From the NCBI GenBank assembly GCA_020635715.1, contig JACJZG010000050.1:1-44849 (forward strand): a DNA stretch of 44,849 bases. The letters are read 5' to 3'. This DNA comes from Flavobacteriales bacterium (lineage in GTDB: Bacteria; Bacteroidota; Bacteroidia; Flavobacteriales_F; PHOS-HE28). Positions 8,719-16,700 of this stretch are shown in pieces. The translations under genes were made by a program, and so were the position numbers. Position 1 is the first letter of the stretch. Every line of letters begins with the position of its first letter. The notes under the pieces were generated by a model. The model was given only the letters and a program-made list of their open reading frames with translations. It was not told where the DNA came from and searched no databases.

Positions 8719-8749
8719 TTGCCCGTAGTTGTTACATGCCCTACTTTAG
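8719..8749 (+). promoter_or_regulatory. Promoter of the beta-helix/M4 protease operon
   Basis: TTG at 8719-8721 and TACTTTAG at 8742-8749 are separated by 20 bases, as expected for the Bacteroidota housekeeping sigma factor (TTG ... TAnnTTTG). The first gene of the operon starts at 8785, about 30 bases downstream of the expected transcription start. The element overlaps the region where base composition drops from GC-rich to more balanced. Confidence 0.45.
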
Positions 8750-8784
8750 AAACCGCCCAGCCTGAAACGTCAAAGCCGCAGTTG

Positions 8785-9831
8785 ATGAGACTTCGAATCA
8801 TACGTTTTACCCTAGTATACCCCTTGCTCTTCGTTAGCATATGGTCCAGCGCCCAAAACCTCATCGCCGTACAGAACGGTAGCGGGGTATCCTACTACCC
8901 GCATGACAGCCTCCAGCAGGCAATTGATGAAGCCACCGAGGGGTCCGTCATCCACTTGCCGGGTGGGACGTTCACACGAACGGGCGGGTACACATTGAGC
9001 AATTCGTTGAGTTTGATCGGGGTAGGCTTTGGCAGTGACTCCACGGTTGCTACTGGGCATTCGGTGATCGGAAGTGACTTTTATCTCACTGATGGTTCGA
9101 GTGATTCGTATCTAGCTGGGCTCAGGTTCTCGAGTAATGTTCGGGTGACACCTGGGACAAACCCAACGGTCAGGAATCTGTTCTTTCATCGCTGTTATTT
9201 CTCCCAGCCGACCTTCATGAGTAGTGACAATGTTGTGCACAATTCCAACAATATTCAATTTCTTGAATGTGTGATCTCTAGTAATCTTTCTCTTGGAGGA
9301 TCGACAAATTGCAAGATCATCAGTTGCATCCTCACGGGAAATGTTTATGATGGGTCAAGCCTAACGGTAGAGAATAGCTTTGTTCAAGGAGCTTCATTAT
9401 CTCCGTCTTCAACCCAAGCGTGCCGTAATTGCAACTTCAGAGGGAATATATTCTCATCGAACCCGGCCTACTATGGTAGTTCATCGAGTCCAAATTATCT
9501 GGTGAAAAATGTGCTTGCAGGTTCCATAGCAAGTACCAACCCGAGCGTCCTTATTAGTTCTGGTAACATCGAGAACGCCGATTTGAGTCAGGTTTTCGTT
9601 GCCTACACTACAGGATACGACCCAACCGACGATTTGCACCTTACACCCGGTAGCCTGGCAATTGGTGCAGGACCGGGTGGCACGGATTGCGGTATCTACG
9701 GCGGGGCTAACCCTTGGAAGGATGGCGGCTTGCCCGCCAACCCACACGTTATGCAGAAGGCCATCGGTGCCACCACCAACGCCCAAGGTGAACTCCCTGT
9801 GACCATCCGCGTTGCCGCACAAGGAAACTGA
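8785..9831 (+). CDS. Secreted right-handed beta-helix protein, copy 1
   Basis: 348 residues. A signal peptide ending near WSSAQ precedes the mature start NLIAVQNGSG. The segment DSLQQAIDEATEGSVIHLPGG is the typical opening of pectin-lyase-like beta helices, followed by short turns with Asn/Cys (VHRCYF, NNIQFLECVI, NCKIISCIL, CRNCNFRGNIF) that make the solenoid. The C-terminal end (SLAIGAGPGGTDCGIYGG, then GELPVTIRVAAQGN) is shared with the next gene. No T9SS type A tail is present, so export is by signal peptide and final location is uncertain. An upstream open frame is ignored because the signal peptide begins here. First gene of a three-gene operon; GC is lower than in flanking genes. Confidence 0.85.
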   Translation: MRLRIIRFTLVYPLLFVSIWSSAQNLIAVQNGSGVSYYPHDSLQQAIDEATEGSVIHLPGGTFTRTGGYTLSNSLSLIGVGFGSDSTVATGHSVIGSDFYLTDGSSDSYLAGLRFSSNVRVTPGTNPTVRNLFFHRCYFSQPTFMSSDNVVHNSNNIQFLECVISSNLSLGGSTNCKIISCILTGNVYDGSSLTVENSFVQGASLSPSSTQACRNCNFRGNIFSSNPAYYGSSSSPNYLVKNVLAGSIASTNPSVLISSGNIENADLSQVFVAYTTGYDPTDDLHLTPGSLAIGAGPGGTDCGIYGGANPWKDGGLPANPHVMQKAIGATTNAQGELPVTIRVAAQGN

Positions 9832-9833
9832 AC

Positions 9834-10874
9834 ATGAAGAAGCAGAGCTATTGGTACCTCCTCGCATTTGCATTGTGCGTGATGCCCCTGATGTCCACGG
9901 CACAGAACAAGATCGCCGTCCAAAGCGGTAGTACGGTAACTTACTTCGATCAAGATGAGCTGCAGGCGGCCTTGGATGCTGCGCAGAATGGCGATGCTGT
10001 GTATCTGCCAGGAGGAACCTTCAATGGGCCTTTTACACTGGATCGATCCATACAACTGATCGGGGCCGGGTACTTCCCGGATTCATCGGCAGCGACAACG
10101 CCGACCACGATTACGAGTACATTCTACCTCACTTCAGCGGTCAGTGGTTCGTATGTAAGTGGGATCAACTTTACCGGCAGTGTACACTCTCCAAGCGGCA
10201 CATATGCTACGATAACCGGATTGATCGTTCACCGCTGCTACTTTCAAGCTGATTTCGGCGCTTTCAACAGCTTTAGGTTCAATGATCTTTCATCGAATTG
10301 GGTTTTCAGTGAGTGTGTATTGAGAGGTTTGATTGCTAGTGACGCACGCAATGTCATTGTGAGGAATTGTGTCCTTGAGACAAACATTCAATATGTACGA
10401 GGTGGGGTCATTCAGAATTCAGTGTTTCTATATGCATCTGTCAATGTCTATGTCATTAATAATTGCAGTAATTGCATCATTCAAGGAAACGCATTCTACG
10501 GATCGAATGTGATGATCTCTGGGACGAGTGCATCCTATGCAAGCGTGTCGAATAACTGCTTTGTCGATGCCACACCCACTTTCTCGTGGGCCTCATTTAA
10601 TAACAACACGACCGGGGTAAGTGCGGCTCAACTCTTCGTGAACTATACGAACAACGGCTACGAACACACCGACGACTTCCACCTTGCACCCGGTAGCCCA
10701 GCGATAGGCGTTGGCCCCAACGGCAGCGATTGCGGGATCTATGGTGGTTTGTCGCCCTGGAAGGAAGGCGGGGTGCCATACAACCCGCACATTCAAGAGC
10801 AGTTCATCGGTACCGCTACGAACCTGCAAGGCGAGTTGCCGGTTCAGATCAAGGTGGCAGCACAAGGAAATTGA
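9834..10874 (+). CDS. Secreted right-handed beta-helix protein, copy 2
   Basis: 346 residues, starting 2 bases after the preceding gene. It is a clear tandem paralogue: signal peptide MKKQSYWYLLAFALCVMPLMSTAQ, mature start NKIAVQSGSTVTYF, LDAAQNGDAVYLPGGTF, the same beta-helix turns (IVHRCYFQ, SECVLRG, VRNCVLE, SNCIIQGNAFYG) and an almost identical C-terminal tail (PAIGVGPNGSDCGIYGG, GELPVQIKVAAQGN). The two middles have diverged far more than the ends, which suggests that the helix surface binds different ligands while the tail has a shared role. Function unknown. Confidence 0.85.
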   Translation: MKKQSYWYLLAFALCVMPLMSTAQNKIAVQSGSTVTYFDQDELQAALDAAQNGDAVYLPGGTFNGPFTLDRSIQLIGAGYFPDSSAATTPTTITSTFYLTSAVSGSYVSGINFTGSVHSPSGTYATITGLIVHRCYFQADFGAFNSFRFNDLSSNWVFSECVLRGLIASDARNVIVRNCVLETNIQYVRGGVIQNSVFLYASVNVYVINNCSNCIIQGNAFYGSNVMISGTSASYASVSNNCFVDATPTFSWASFNNNTTGVSAAQLFVNYTNNGYEHTDDFHLAPGSPAIGVGPNGSDCGIYGGLSPWKEGGVPYNPHIQEQFIGTATNLQGELPVQIKVAAQGN

Positions 10875-10877
10875 GCA

Positions 10878-13800
10878 ATGGACACGAAATCGCTCATTGC
10901 TGGATTAATACTGGTTGGTGCGATAGTACCTGCCCAAGTGGTGCAGGCTCAGAACAACCTTCACACCTATTATCACGGGGTACGGCAAGCGACTACTGAG
11001 TATACAGGTTCACATTACAGGTTGTACGACCCTCAGCGGAGAATCAGGGTCTGGGATTTCGGGGGGTCGTTCGTTTGGTCTGACTACAAGAGTTCAACGG
11101 CCACATGGGGGGAGCGTCTATTACTTGATGCGGTGCTCGTGAACTCGTACGGCTCCGGTTGGGTCGACCTGATCGGCGACAATCCTGGTGTGGACCCAAC
11201 TCAAGGGCCAGAATTGCATGTGGTATTGAAGAATCCACTAGGTGTGGATATTGCGCGCAGCAGCACTTTGGATAATGTTCTAGTGCCACCTGCCGTGGAA
11301 CTCGAGATGGAATCGGATGCGTGGGTGGAATCATCAGGTTATGTTGTTGAGCTCCGGGATGATGATCTCCTGGGGTACGATCTGCTTTCGACAATTCCAG
11401 TTCCATTGGCGAGTGGTGACACTCCTTTCGCCATTTCTGGAACAAATGGCGTCCTGAAGTCCCGCGATCAAGCGTTACCCGCATTGGATATTTTCTGGGG
11501 ACTCACCAAAACATACGACTACTACTACCAACACTTTGGTCGTTGGAGTTGTGACGGCGCTGGTGGGCCCGTGATCGCAGGATACAATGCGCCCGGTGTG
11601 TTGGTCTCGCTTCTCGGACCAACTCAGAATGGCGCTAGTTATCAGTCTTCAGTAGATCGATTGTACTTCGGCAGAGGTGCGAACGGCGAAGGGCCTTATG
11701 TCTCACTGGACATTGTTGCACATGAGTATACCCACAAGGTCATCAAGCATACATCACAACTAGATGAAAACACCGAAGCAAGAGCATTGAATGAGAGTTT
11801 CTGCGACATCATTTGTGCAGCAGTTGAATTTGAAGTGTTGGGCGATTCGCCAAGTGTTTGGTTAATTGGTGAAAGCCCGCGTGGTGTTGGGGGGCTCCCT
11901 GCCTTGCGCCTTATGAACCAACCTTGGGCGCTTGGCCACAGTGGCACATATGGTGATGCCGTGTGGAATAGTGCACTCACGTCCAATTCGCATTATCCAC
12001 TCACTGGAGTACAGAACCGTTGGTTTCACCTTCTAGTGAATGGTGGTTCCGGCACACACGAAAACATTACATATTCGGTTGACGGTTTGAGTATGGACAT
12101 AGCGGTTCACATCGCATACGAAACCATGATCAACCTTGGACCCTCCAGTCGATTCGTTGACGCAGTGAACCTATCCATATCCAGAGCAGAGGCACTCTAT
12201 CCTGGAACAAATGCTGCACTGGAGGTTAAGCGTGCCTGGCATGCTGTGGGCCTATACTCGAATCCTATTAGTGTTTGCAGTTCACAAGTCCTATCTGGTA
12301 CTTCTGGTAGTTTCAGTGATGGAAGTGGTGCTTCCGATTATGCCAATGGGTTAGACTGCAACTGGCTCATTGCTCCAAGTGGCGCTGGTTCGATCAGTTT
12401 GAATTTCACCAGTTTTTCGTTGGCTTCGGGGGACATGCTTTATGTCTATGCTGGCGTCAGTACAACCGCACCGCTGATCGGCGCATATACCGGGTCGACC
12501 ATTCCTGCGAATATTCAGCATTTAGGGAGCGCCCTCTTCGTTAGGTTCGTTAGCAATGCAACGGGTACTTCGACCGGGTGGTCGGCCACCTATAGCTCCG
12601 GGGACTTGCTTTCCTACTGCAGTAGTGCGGAGTATCCATTATCGGCTGCAACTGGGCTGGTTTCTGATGGGAGTGGTGTGAGTTCGTACAGGGCGAACAC
12701 TACATGCGCGTGGTATATCGCACCGGCAGGGGCCACTTCCGTCACGCTGAACTTCTCACAGTTCGAAACAGAAGAGACAAATGACATTGTCAAGATTTAT
12801 AGTTCGCTTGATACAAGCATACCTCCGATCGTAACACTTTCCGGCACGGCGCTACCGGGTCCGATTGTGTCCAATACAGGCGTAATGTTCATCACATTTT
12901 CGACTAACGGCGCAGTGAATATGAGTGGTTGGTCGGCTAGCTATACCTCCACAGGTAGTGGTTTTTGTGCCGGTAGCGTTCTGTCCGCGGCTGCGGGCAG
13001 TATTGCGGATGGCAGCGGAGCATCCAGCTACAACAACAACACACATTGCTCATGGTTGATCCAACCACTTGGAGCTAGTGCCGTGTTGCTGAATTTCACA
13101 TCCTTCAACTTGGAGCCTGTATCACCAGAAGGCACTTTATACGACCGTGTCGTTGTTTACGATGGTAGTTCCGCTGCGGCCCCGGTGCTTGGTACCTTTG
13201 CGGGAATAGCAATGCCACCGACCGTAATTTCATCTGGTCCGGCATTGTTTGTTGAATTCATAACGGATAACGCTACCGTTGCCGATGGCTGGGAAGCCAC
13301 CTACTCCTCACTTACAGGAACAACGTGTAGCGGTACAACCTTTTTGACCAGTACGACGGGTGCAATCAGTGATGGCAGCGGTACTGGTGACTATGGGAAC
13401 AACGCGACATGCAATTGGCTGATCCAGCCGGAAGATGCGGTCTCCATTCAATTGACCTTCGATGCCTTCAGCACGCAGTTGAATGCCGATGGTGTGATTG
13501 TCTACGATGGACCGAGTACAAGTTCTACCGTGCTTGGGATCTACACGGGATCGAGCCTGCCACCAACGCTATCCTCTAGCGGCGGGTCGATGTTGGTGCG
13601 ATTCGTATCCGATGCGGCAATAACGGGCGCCGGTTTCGATGCGCACTATGTGGCCAATATCTCCCCAGCTGGGGCATTGGCCTTGATCGGCTACGAGTAT
13701 TGGTTCGATGAAGGGAACGCTACCTACCAAAGCATCACCCCTACCTACCAGTACATGTTGGATCGGGAGGTCGATACGGACGGCTTGGGGGCCGGGCTGC

Positions 13801-15293
13801 ACACGTTGCACGTCCGTTTCAAGGACAATCAAGGCAGTTGGAGTTCTGTGCTCAGTCAGTCCTTCTACAAGGCTTTGGGTGTTCCGGGCGCTACTCCGCT
13901 GTTGGCAGAATGGGAGTATTGGTTCGATGAGGCTTATGATGATGCGGTGGTGGGCTCATTGTCCGGGACTCAAGAGGTGGTGGACGCTGGACTGGAAAGT
14001 GCCGGGCTGCCGGACGGCCTACATACGGCGCATATGCGCTTCCGTGGTTCGGGTGGCTGGAGTTCGGTCCTCAGTCAGTCGTTCTACAAGGCACCGTCTT
14101 CTTCATCGGGAAATGCCACCATCAATGGCTACGAGTATTGGTTCGATGATGACATGGGTACCTTGGTGAGTGCTTCCGTAAGCCCCACGGCCCAGTTCTC
14201 GCTAACGGCCGCCATGGATGCGGCCGACCTTCCGAACGGTTTGCACACCATGCATATCCGCTTCCAAGGCGATGGAGGCTGGTCGTCCGTGCTGAGCCAG
14301 AGCTTCTTCAAATCCGGCAATGCCAATTCGCTACCGAACCTCGTGGATGGCTACCGGTACTGGTTCGATGATCAAGAGGTGGACATGGAAACCGTTGTCC
14401 TCAACACGCCACTTTCACCCTACACCCTGAACAGCCCGATCAATGCACAAGGACTATCGGTCGGGCAACATGTGCTGCACATCCAGTTCCGGGATCTTGG
14501 CGGCTCGTGGAGCTCCGTGTTGAGCCAAAGCTTCGAACGCGTTGCAACTCCGAGCGTATTGGTCCCGGTCCGAATGTTCCTCGAAGGACCGTTCGATAGC
14601 GGCTCACTTCTCATGAGCGACGCCTTGCGGGCGGCTGGTCTGGTTCCAACGGAAGAGCCGTACACTGGGCTTGGTTTCGAGCTTGTTGGTGAGGGGGGCG
14701 GTGAGAGCACGACATCCGCTGTGCTATCCGTAACCGGAAGCAACGCCATTGTCGATTGGGTATTCGTGGAAGTCCGCGACAACGTTCTGAACGACCTGGT
14801 CCTCAATACCCGGTGCGCTCTGGTGCAGCGCGATGGTGATGTGGTGGATATGGATGGCGTGTCGCCCTTATCCATGGATCTGGCCCCCGGGAACTACTAC
14901 ATCGTAGTTCGCCACAGGAACCATTTGGGGGCTATGACGGCGAATACAGCTATGCTTAACTCTGCAACAGGGCTCATCGACTTCACAAGTACTTCCGTAC
15001 CGAACTACGGCACGGAAGCTCAAAAGGTGCTTGCTGGAAAGAAGATGCTTTGGTCCGGTAACAGTTTCCATGATGGCCTATTGAAGTACACTGGAGCAAG
15101 CAATGACCGGGACCCGATCCTGGTACGCATCGGTGGTATAGTTCCGACCAATACAGTCCAAGGGTACTATACCGAGGACGTTACTATGGACGGGCTTGTC
15201 AAGTACACCGGGGCTTTGAACGACCGCGACCCCATCCTTGTGAACATTGGTGGGTTGGTGCCAACGCAAGTACGTTTCGAGCAGGTTCCATAG
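10878..15293 (+). CDS. Large secreted M4-type metalloprotease with CUB-like domains, YWFD repeats and duplicated C-terminal motif
   Basis: 1471 residues; starts 3 bases after the preceding stop. Signal peptide to about residue 25. The catalytic part has HEYTH at 282-286 and ALNESFCDI with Glu at about 306, 24 residues after the first His as in thermolysin, followed by GVQNRWFHLL, which corresponds to the catalytic-His region of M4 peptidases. Four CUB-like domains start at about 467, 581, 697 and 817, each with SDGSG-like openings, two Cys and a Trp (e.g. CNWLIQP). Four repeats of about 73 residues start near 937, 1010, 1084 and 1157, with EYWFD and SSVLSQSFYK. A beta-rich module follows, then a duplicated KYTG..NDRDPIL motif at the end. 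No type A sorting tail. I infer a secreted or surface protease/adhesin; substrate unknown. Confidence 0.88.
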   Translation: MDTKSLIAGLILVGAIVPAQVVQAQNNLHTYYHGVRQATTEYTGSHYRLYDPQRRIRVWDFGGSFVWSDYKSSTATWGERLLLDAVLVNSYGSGWVDLIGDNPGVDPTQGPELHVVLKNPLGVDIARSSTLDNVLVPPAVELEMESDAWVESSGYVVELRDDDLLGYDLLSTIPVPLASGDTPFAISGTNGVLKSRDQALPALDIFWGLTKTYDYYYQHFGRWSCDGAGGPVIAGYNAPGVLVSLLGPTQNGASYQSSVDRLYFGRGANGEGPYVSLDIVAHEYTHKVIKHTSQLDENTEARALNESFCDIICAAVEFEVLGDSPSVWLIGESPRGVGGLPALRLMNQPWALGHSGTYGDAVWNSALTSNSHYPLTGVQNRWFHLLVNGGSGTHENITYSVDGLSMDIAVHIAYETMINLGPSSRFVDAVNLSISRAEALYPGTNAALEVKRAWHAVGLYSNPISVCSSQVLSGTSGSFSDGSGASDYANGLDCNWLIAPSGAGSISLNFTSFSLASGDMLYVYAGVSTTAPLIGAYTGSTIPANIQHLGSALFVRFVSNATGTSTGWSATYSSGDLLSYCSSAEYPLSAATGLVSDGSGVSSYRANTTCAWYIAPAGATSVTLNFSQFETEETNDIVKIYSSLDTSIPPIVTLSGTALPGPIVSNTGVMFITFSTNGAVNMSGWSASYTSTGSGFCAGSVLSAAAGSIADGSGASSYNNNTHCSWLIQPLGASAVLLNFTSFNLEPVSPEGTLYDRVVVYDGSSAAAPVLGTFAGIAMPPTVISSGPALFVEFITDNATVADGWEATYSSLTGTTCSGTTFLTSTTGAISDGSGTGDYGNNATCNWLIQPEDAVSIQLTFDAFSTQLNADGVIVYDGPSTSSTVLGIYTGSSLPPTLSSSGGSMLVRFVSDAAITGAGFDAHYVANISPAGALALIGYEYWFDEGNATYQSITPTYQYMLDREVDTDGLGAGLHTLHVRFKDNQGSWSSVLSQSFYKALGVPGATPLLAEWEYWFDEAYDDAVVGSLSGTQEVVDAGLESAGLPDGLHTAHMRFRGSGGWSSVLSQSFYKAPSSSSGNATINGYEYWFDDDMGTLVSASVSPTAQFSLTAAMDAADLPNGLHTMHIRFQGDGGWSSVLSQSFFKSGNANSLPNLVDGYRYWFDDQEVDMETVVLNTPLSPYTLNSPINAQGLSVGQHVLHIQFRDLGGSWSSVLSQSFERVATPSVLVPVRMFLEGPFDSGSLLMSDALRAAGLVPTEEPYTGLGFELVGEGGGESTTSAVLSVTGSNAIVDWVFVEVRDNVLNDLVLNTRCALVQRDGDVVDMDGVSPLSMDLAPGNYYIVVRHRNHLGAMTANTAMLNSATGLIDFTSTSVPNYGTEAQKVLAGKKMLWSGNSFHDGLLKYTGASNDRDPILVRIGGIVPTNTVQGYYTEDVTMDGLVKYTGALNDRDPILVNIGGLVPTQVRFEQVP

Positions 15294-15633
15294 GGAGCTT
15301 ATTGAATATGGGCAAGGGCACAGGAGACAGACCCTGCCTGTTTACCCGTCGAGTAGCGTCCTTCCTCCATCGTACGCTTCTTCTCCTTGCACGCGTCCGT
15401 GCGTGGCGCGTCAAACCGCTACGCCTCGTCCCCTTCTTTCACCGTCTCCAGTTGCTATCGACTCAATTCCAAACCAGGTGATGCTATCGAGGTCTTAATC
15501 CACTTCTTTATCGTTCTCCTGGTCGCTGTGTGAAGGTATCCATGGCGACCGAGGTCAGCCCTAAGATATCCGGGATCATCTTCTGTAGAGCACGCCGGTG
15601 ATTTGGGAGAAGTATAATTCCGATCCTAGTGCA
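15294..15633. other. Intergenic stretch of 340 bases without a supported gene
   Basis: Downstream of the protease and convergent with the next minus-strand gene. It contains a 57-codon frame (15308-15481, plus) whose Arg/Leu-rich product has no recognisable pattern, and a weak 5-bp hairpin at 15390-15405. No clear terminator or mobile-element end was seen. The base composition changes here, and the stretch might be remnant sequence. Confidence 0.4.
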
Positions 15634-16632
15634 CTATGCATCACCTTGACCTTTTCCAAACTCCAGCACATTCTGCAGCAAATTGGCTGGCGGTTTCTGG
15701 TTGTATCCTGTTGGTTGATGAGAGAAGATGGCGGCGGCGGCTTTGTCCATCATGGCATCCTTCGCCTCATTTGAATGTGACTTCTCCAATAGCTGCAGTG
15801 CGGCACGTAAACTGTTTGACCGTTGCATGTTTACAGTGTAGTTGTGCGCTGCACTATTGAAAGCCTTGAGTGCTACTGCAATGAGGAACAGCAGAAAAGA
15901 AACTTCAACGATCCTGAGGGCATTGGACTTGATAAGAGCGTTGATGAAGTATGTGCGCAAGCAATCGGGGCATGTACGTTGAATGCCAATAGCCTCATTG
16001 CCTGTTGCTGATAATTCATGGGAGTACAGAGACAATACATTCCCCAATGCATGGAAATGGTATAGCCTAAAGGCGAAGAAGACGCTTAGTCCAACAAAAG
16101 CCAAAAGACTCACCCCGGCAATCAACCAGAACTTGCCAGCCTGCTCTACAAAGTAGTTGGATTGCTGTTTGATCGTATGTTCGTTCGACCTATCCGTCGC
16201 AATTGAATTCAGGGATTCAATTGAACTGTTTAGATGGTCTCGTAGCCCTGACAAGCTCTCCAGCTCTTGCCGATACTCTTCCGGACTACCGCAAAGAATT
16301 CGTTGTTTGGTGTCTTGAATATCAAGAGCAAATCCTTCCATTTCACGAGCGATACCAACCGCATTCTGGCGCCATGTAGGTGAATTCAAGTGCCTCTGGA
16401 GTGCATTCCCTGCCGCATTGAGATTTTCTACAAACTGCTGCGCAAGACTCTCGTCCACTGCTACTGGCCAGTTGCGATTTGCTATGGCTCCGAGTTTGAT
16501 CAACTTCTGGCACGCTATGGTCAGTGCTACCACTGGTGCCTCATTCCCTGAAAGCTGATTTATCCTCTGCTCTAGTGAGTGAATAGCACTTTGCAAGCTT
16601 TCGGCTCTTGGGAAGAGATGTGTATTGCTCAT
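15634..16632 (-). CDS. Hypothetical two-TM membrane protein with long helical flanks
   Basis: 332 residues. The first ~165 residues are predicted mostly helical with heptad-like patterns (LQSAIHSLEQRINQL, LESLSGLRDHLNSSIESL). A first membrane segment FWLIAGVSLLAFVGLSVFFAF lies near 175-195, a loop with CPDC follows, a second segment VEVSFLLFLIAVALKAF near 245-262, and a cytoplasmic tail ends with AAAAIFSHQPTGY. GC content and codon use are clearly lower than in neighbours, pointing to acquired DNA. I do not recognise the family; two-TM coiled-coil proteins occur in stress and defence contexts but nothing here shows that. Confidence 0.7.
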   Translation of the reverse strand: MSNTHLFPRAESLQSAIHSLEQRINQLSGNEAPVVALTIACQKLIKLGAIANRNWPVAVDESLAQQFVENLNAAGNALQRHLNSPTWRQNAVGIAREMEGFALDIQDTKQRILCGSPEEYRQELESLSGLRDHLNSSIESLNSIATDRSNEHTIKQQSNYFVEQAGKFWLIAGVSLLAFVGLSVFFAFRLYHFHALGNVLSLYSHELSATGNEAIGIQRTCPDCLRTYFINALIKSNALRIVEVSFLLFLIAVALKAFNSAAHNYTVNMQRSNSLRAALQLLEKSHSNEAKDAMMDKAAAAIFSHQPTGYNQKPPANLLQNVLEFGKGQGDA

Positions 16633-16662
16633 GGTCGTCGAATCGAATCTAATCCTAAACCA

Positions 16663-16691
16663 CTGCAGGGTCTCCGCTCGGGACCCTGCAG
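16663..16691 (-). terminator. Hairpin after the dihydroorotase-like gene
   Basis: A perfect 10-bp inverted repeat (16663-16672 with 16682-16691, loop of 9) lies 10 bases downstream of the dihydroorotase-like stop codon and before the AT-rich gene. It probably ends the BatA-like/dihydroorotase-like transcript; the T tract is weak. Confidence 0.55.
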
Positions 16692-16700
16692 GAATTGTCC

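Noticed and set aside
8356..8784. Upstream extension of the first beta-helix frame
   Set aside because: Pro/Arg/Ala-rich, overlaps another gene in a different frame, and the signal peptide begins at 8785.
15308..15481. 57-codon frame with Arg/Leu-rich product
   Set aside because: No signal, domain or promoter; could be chance or a relic.
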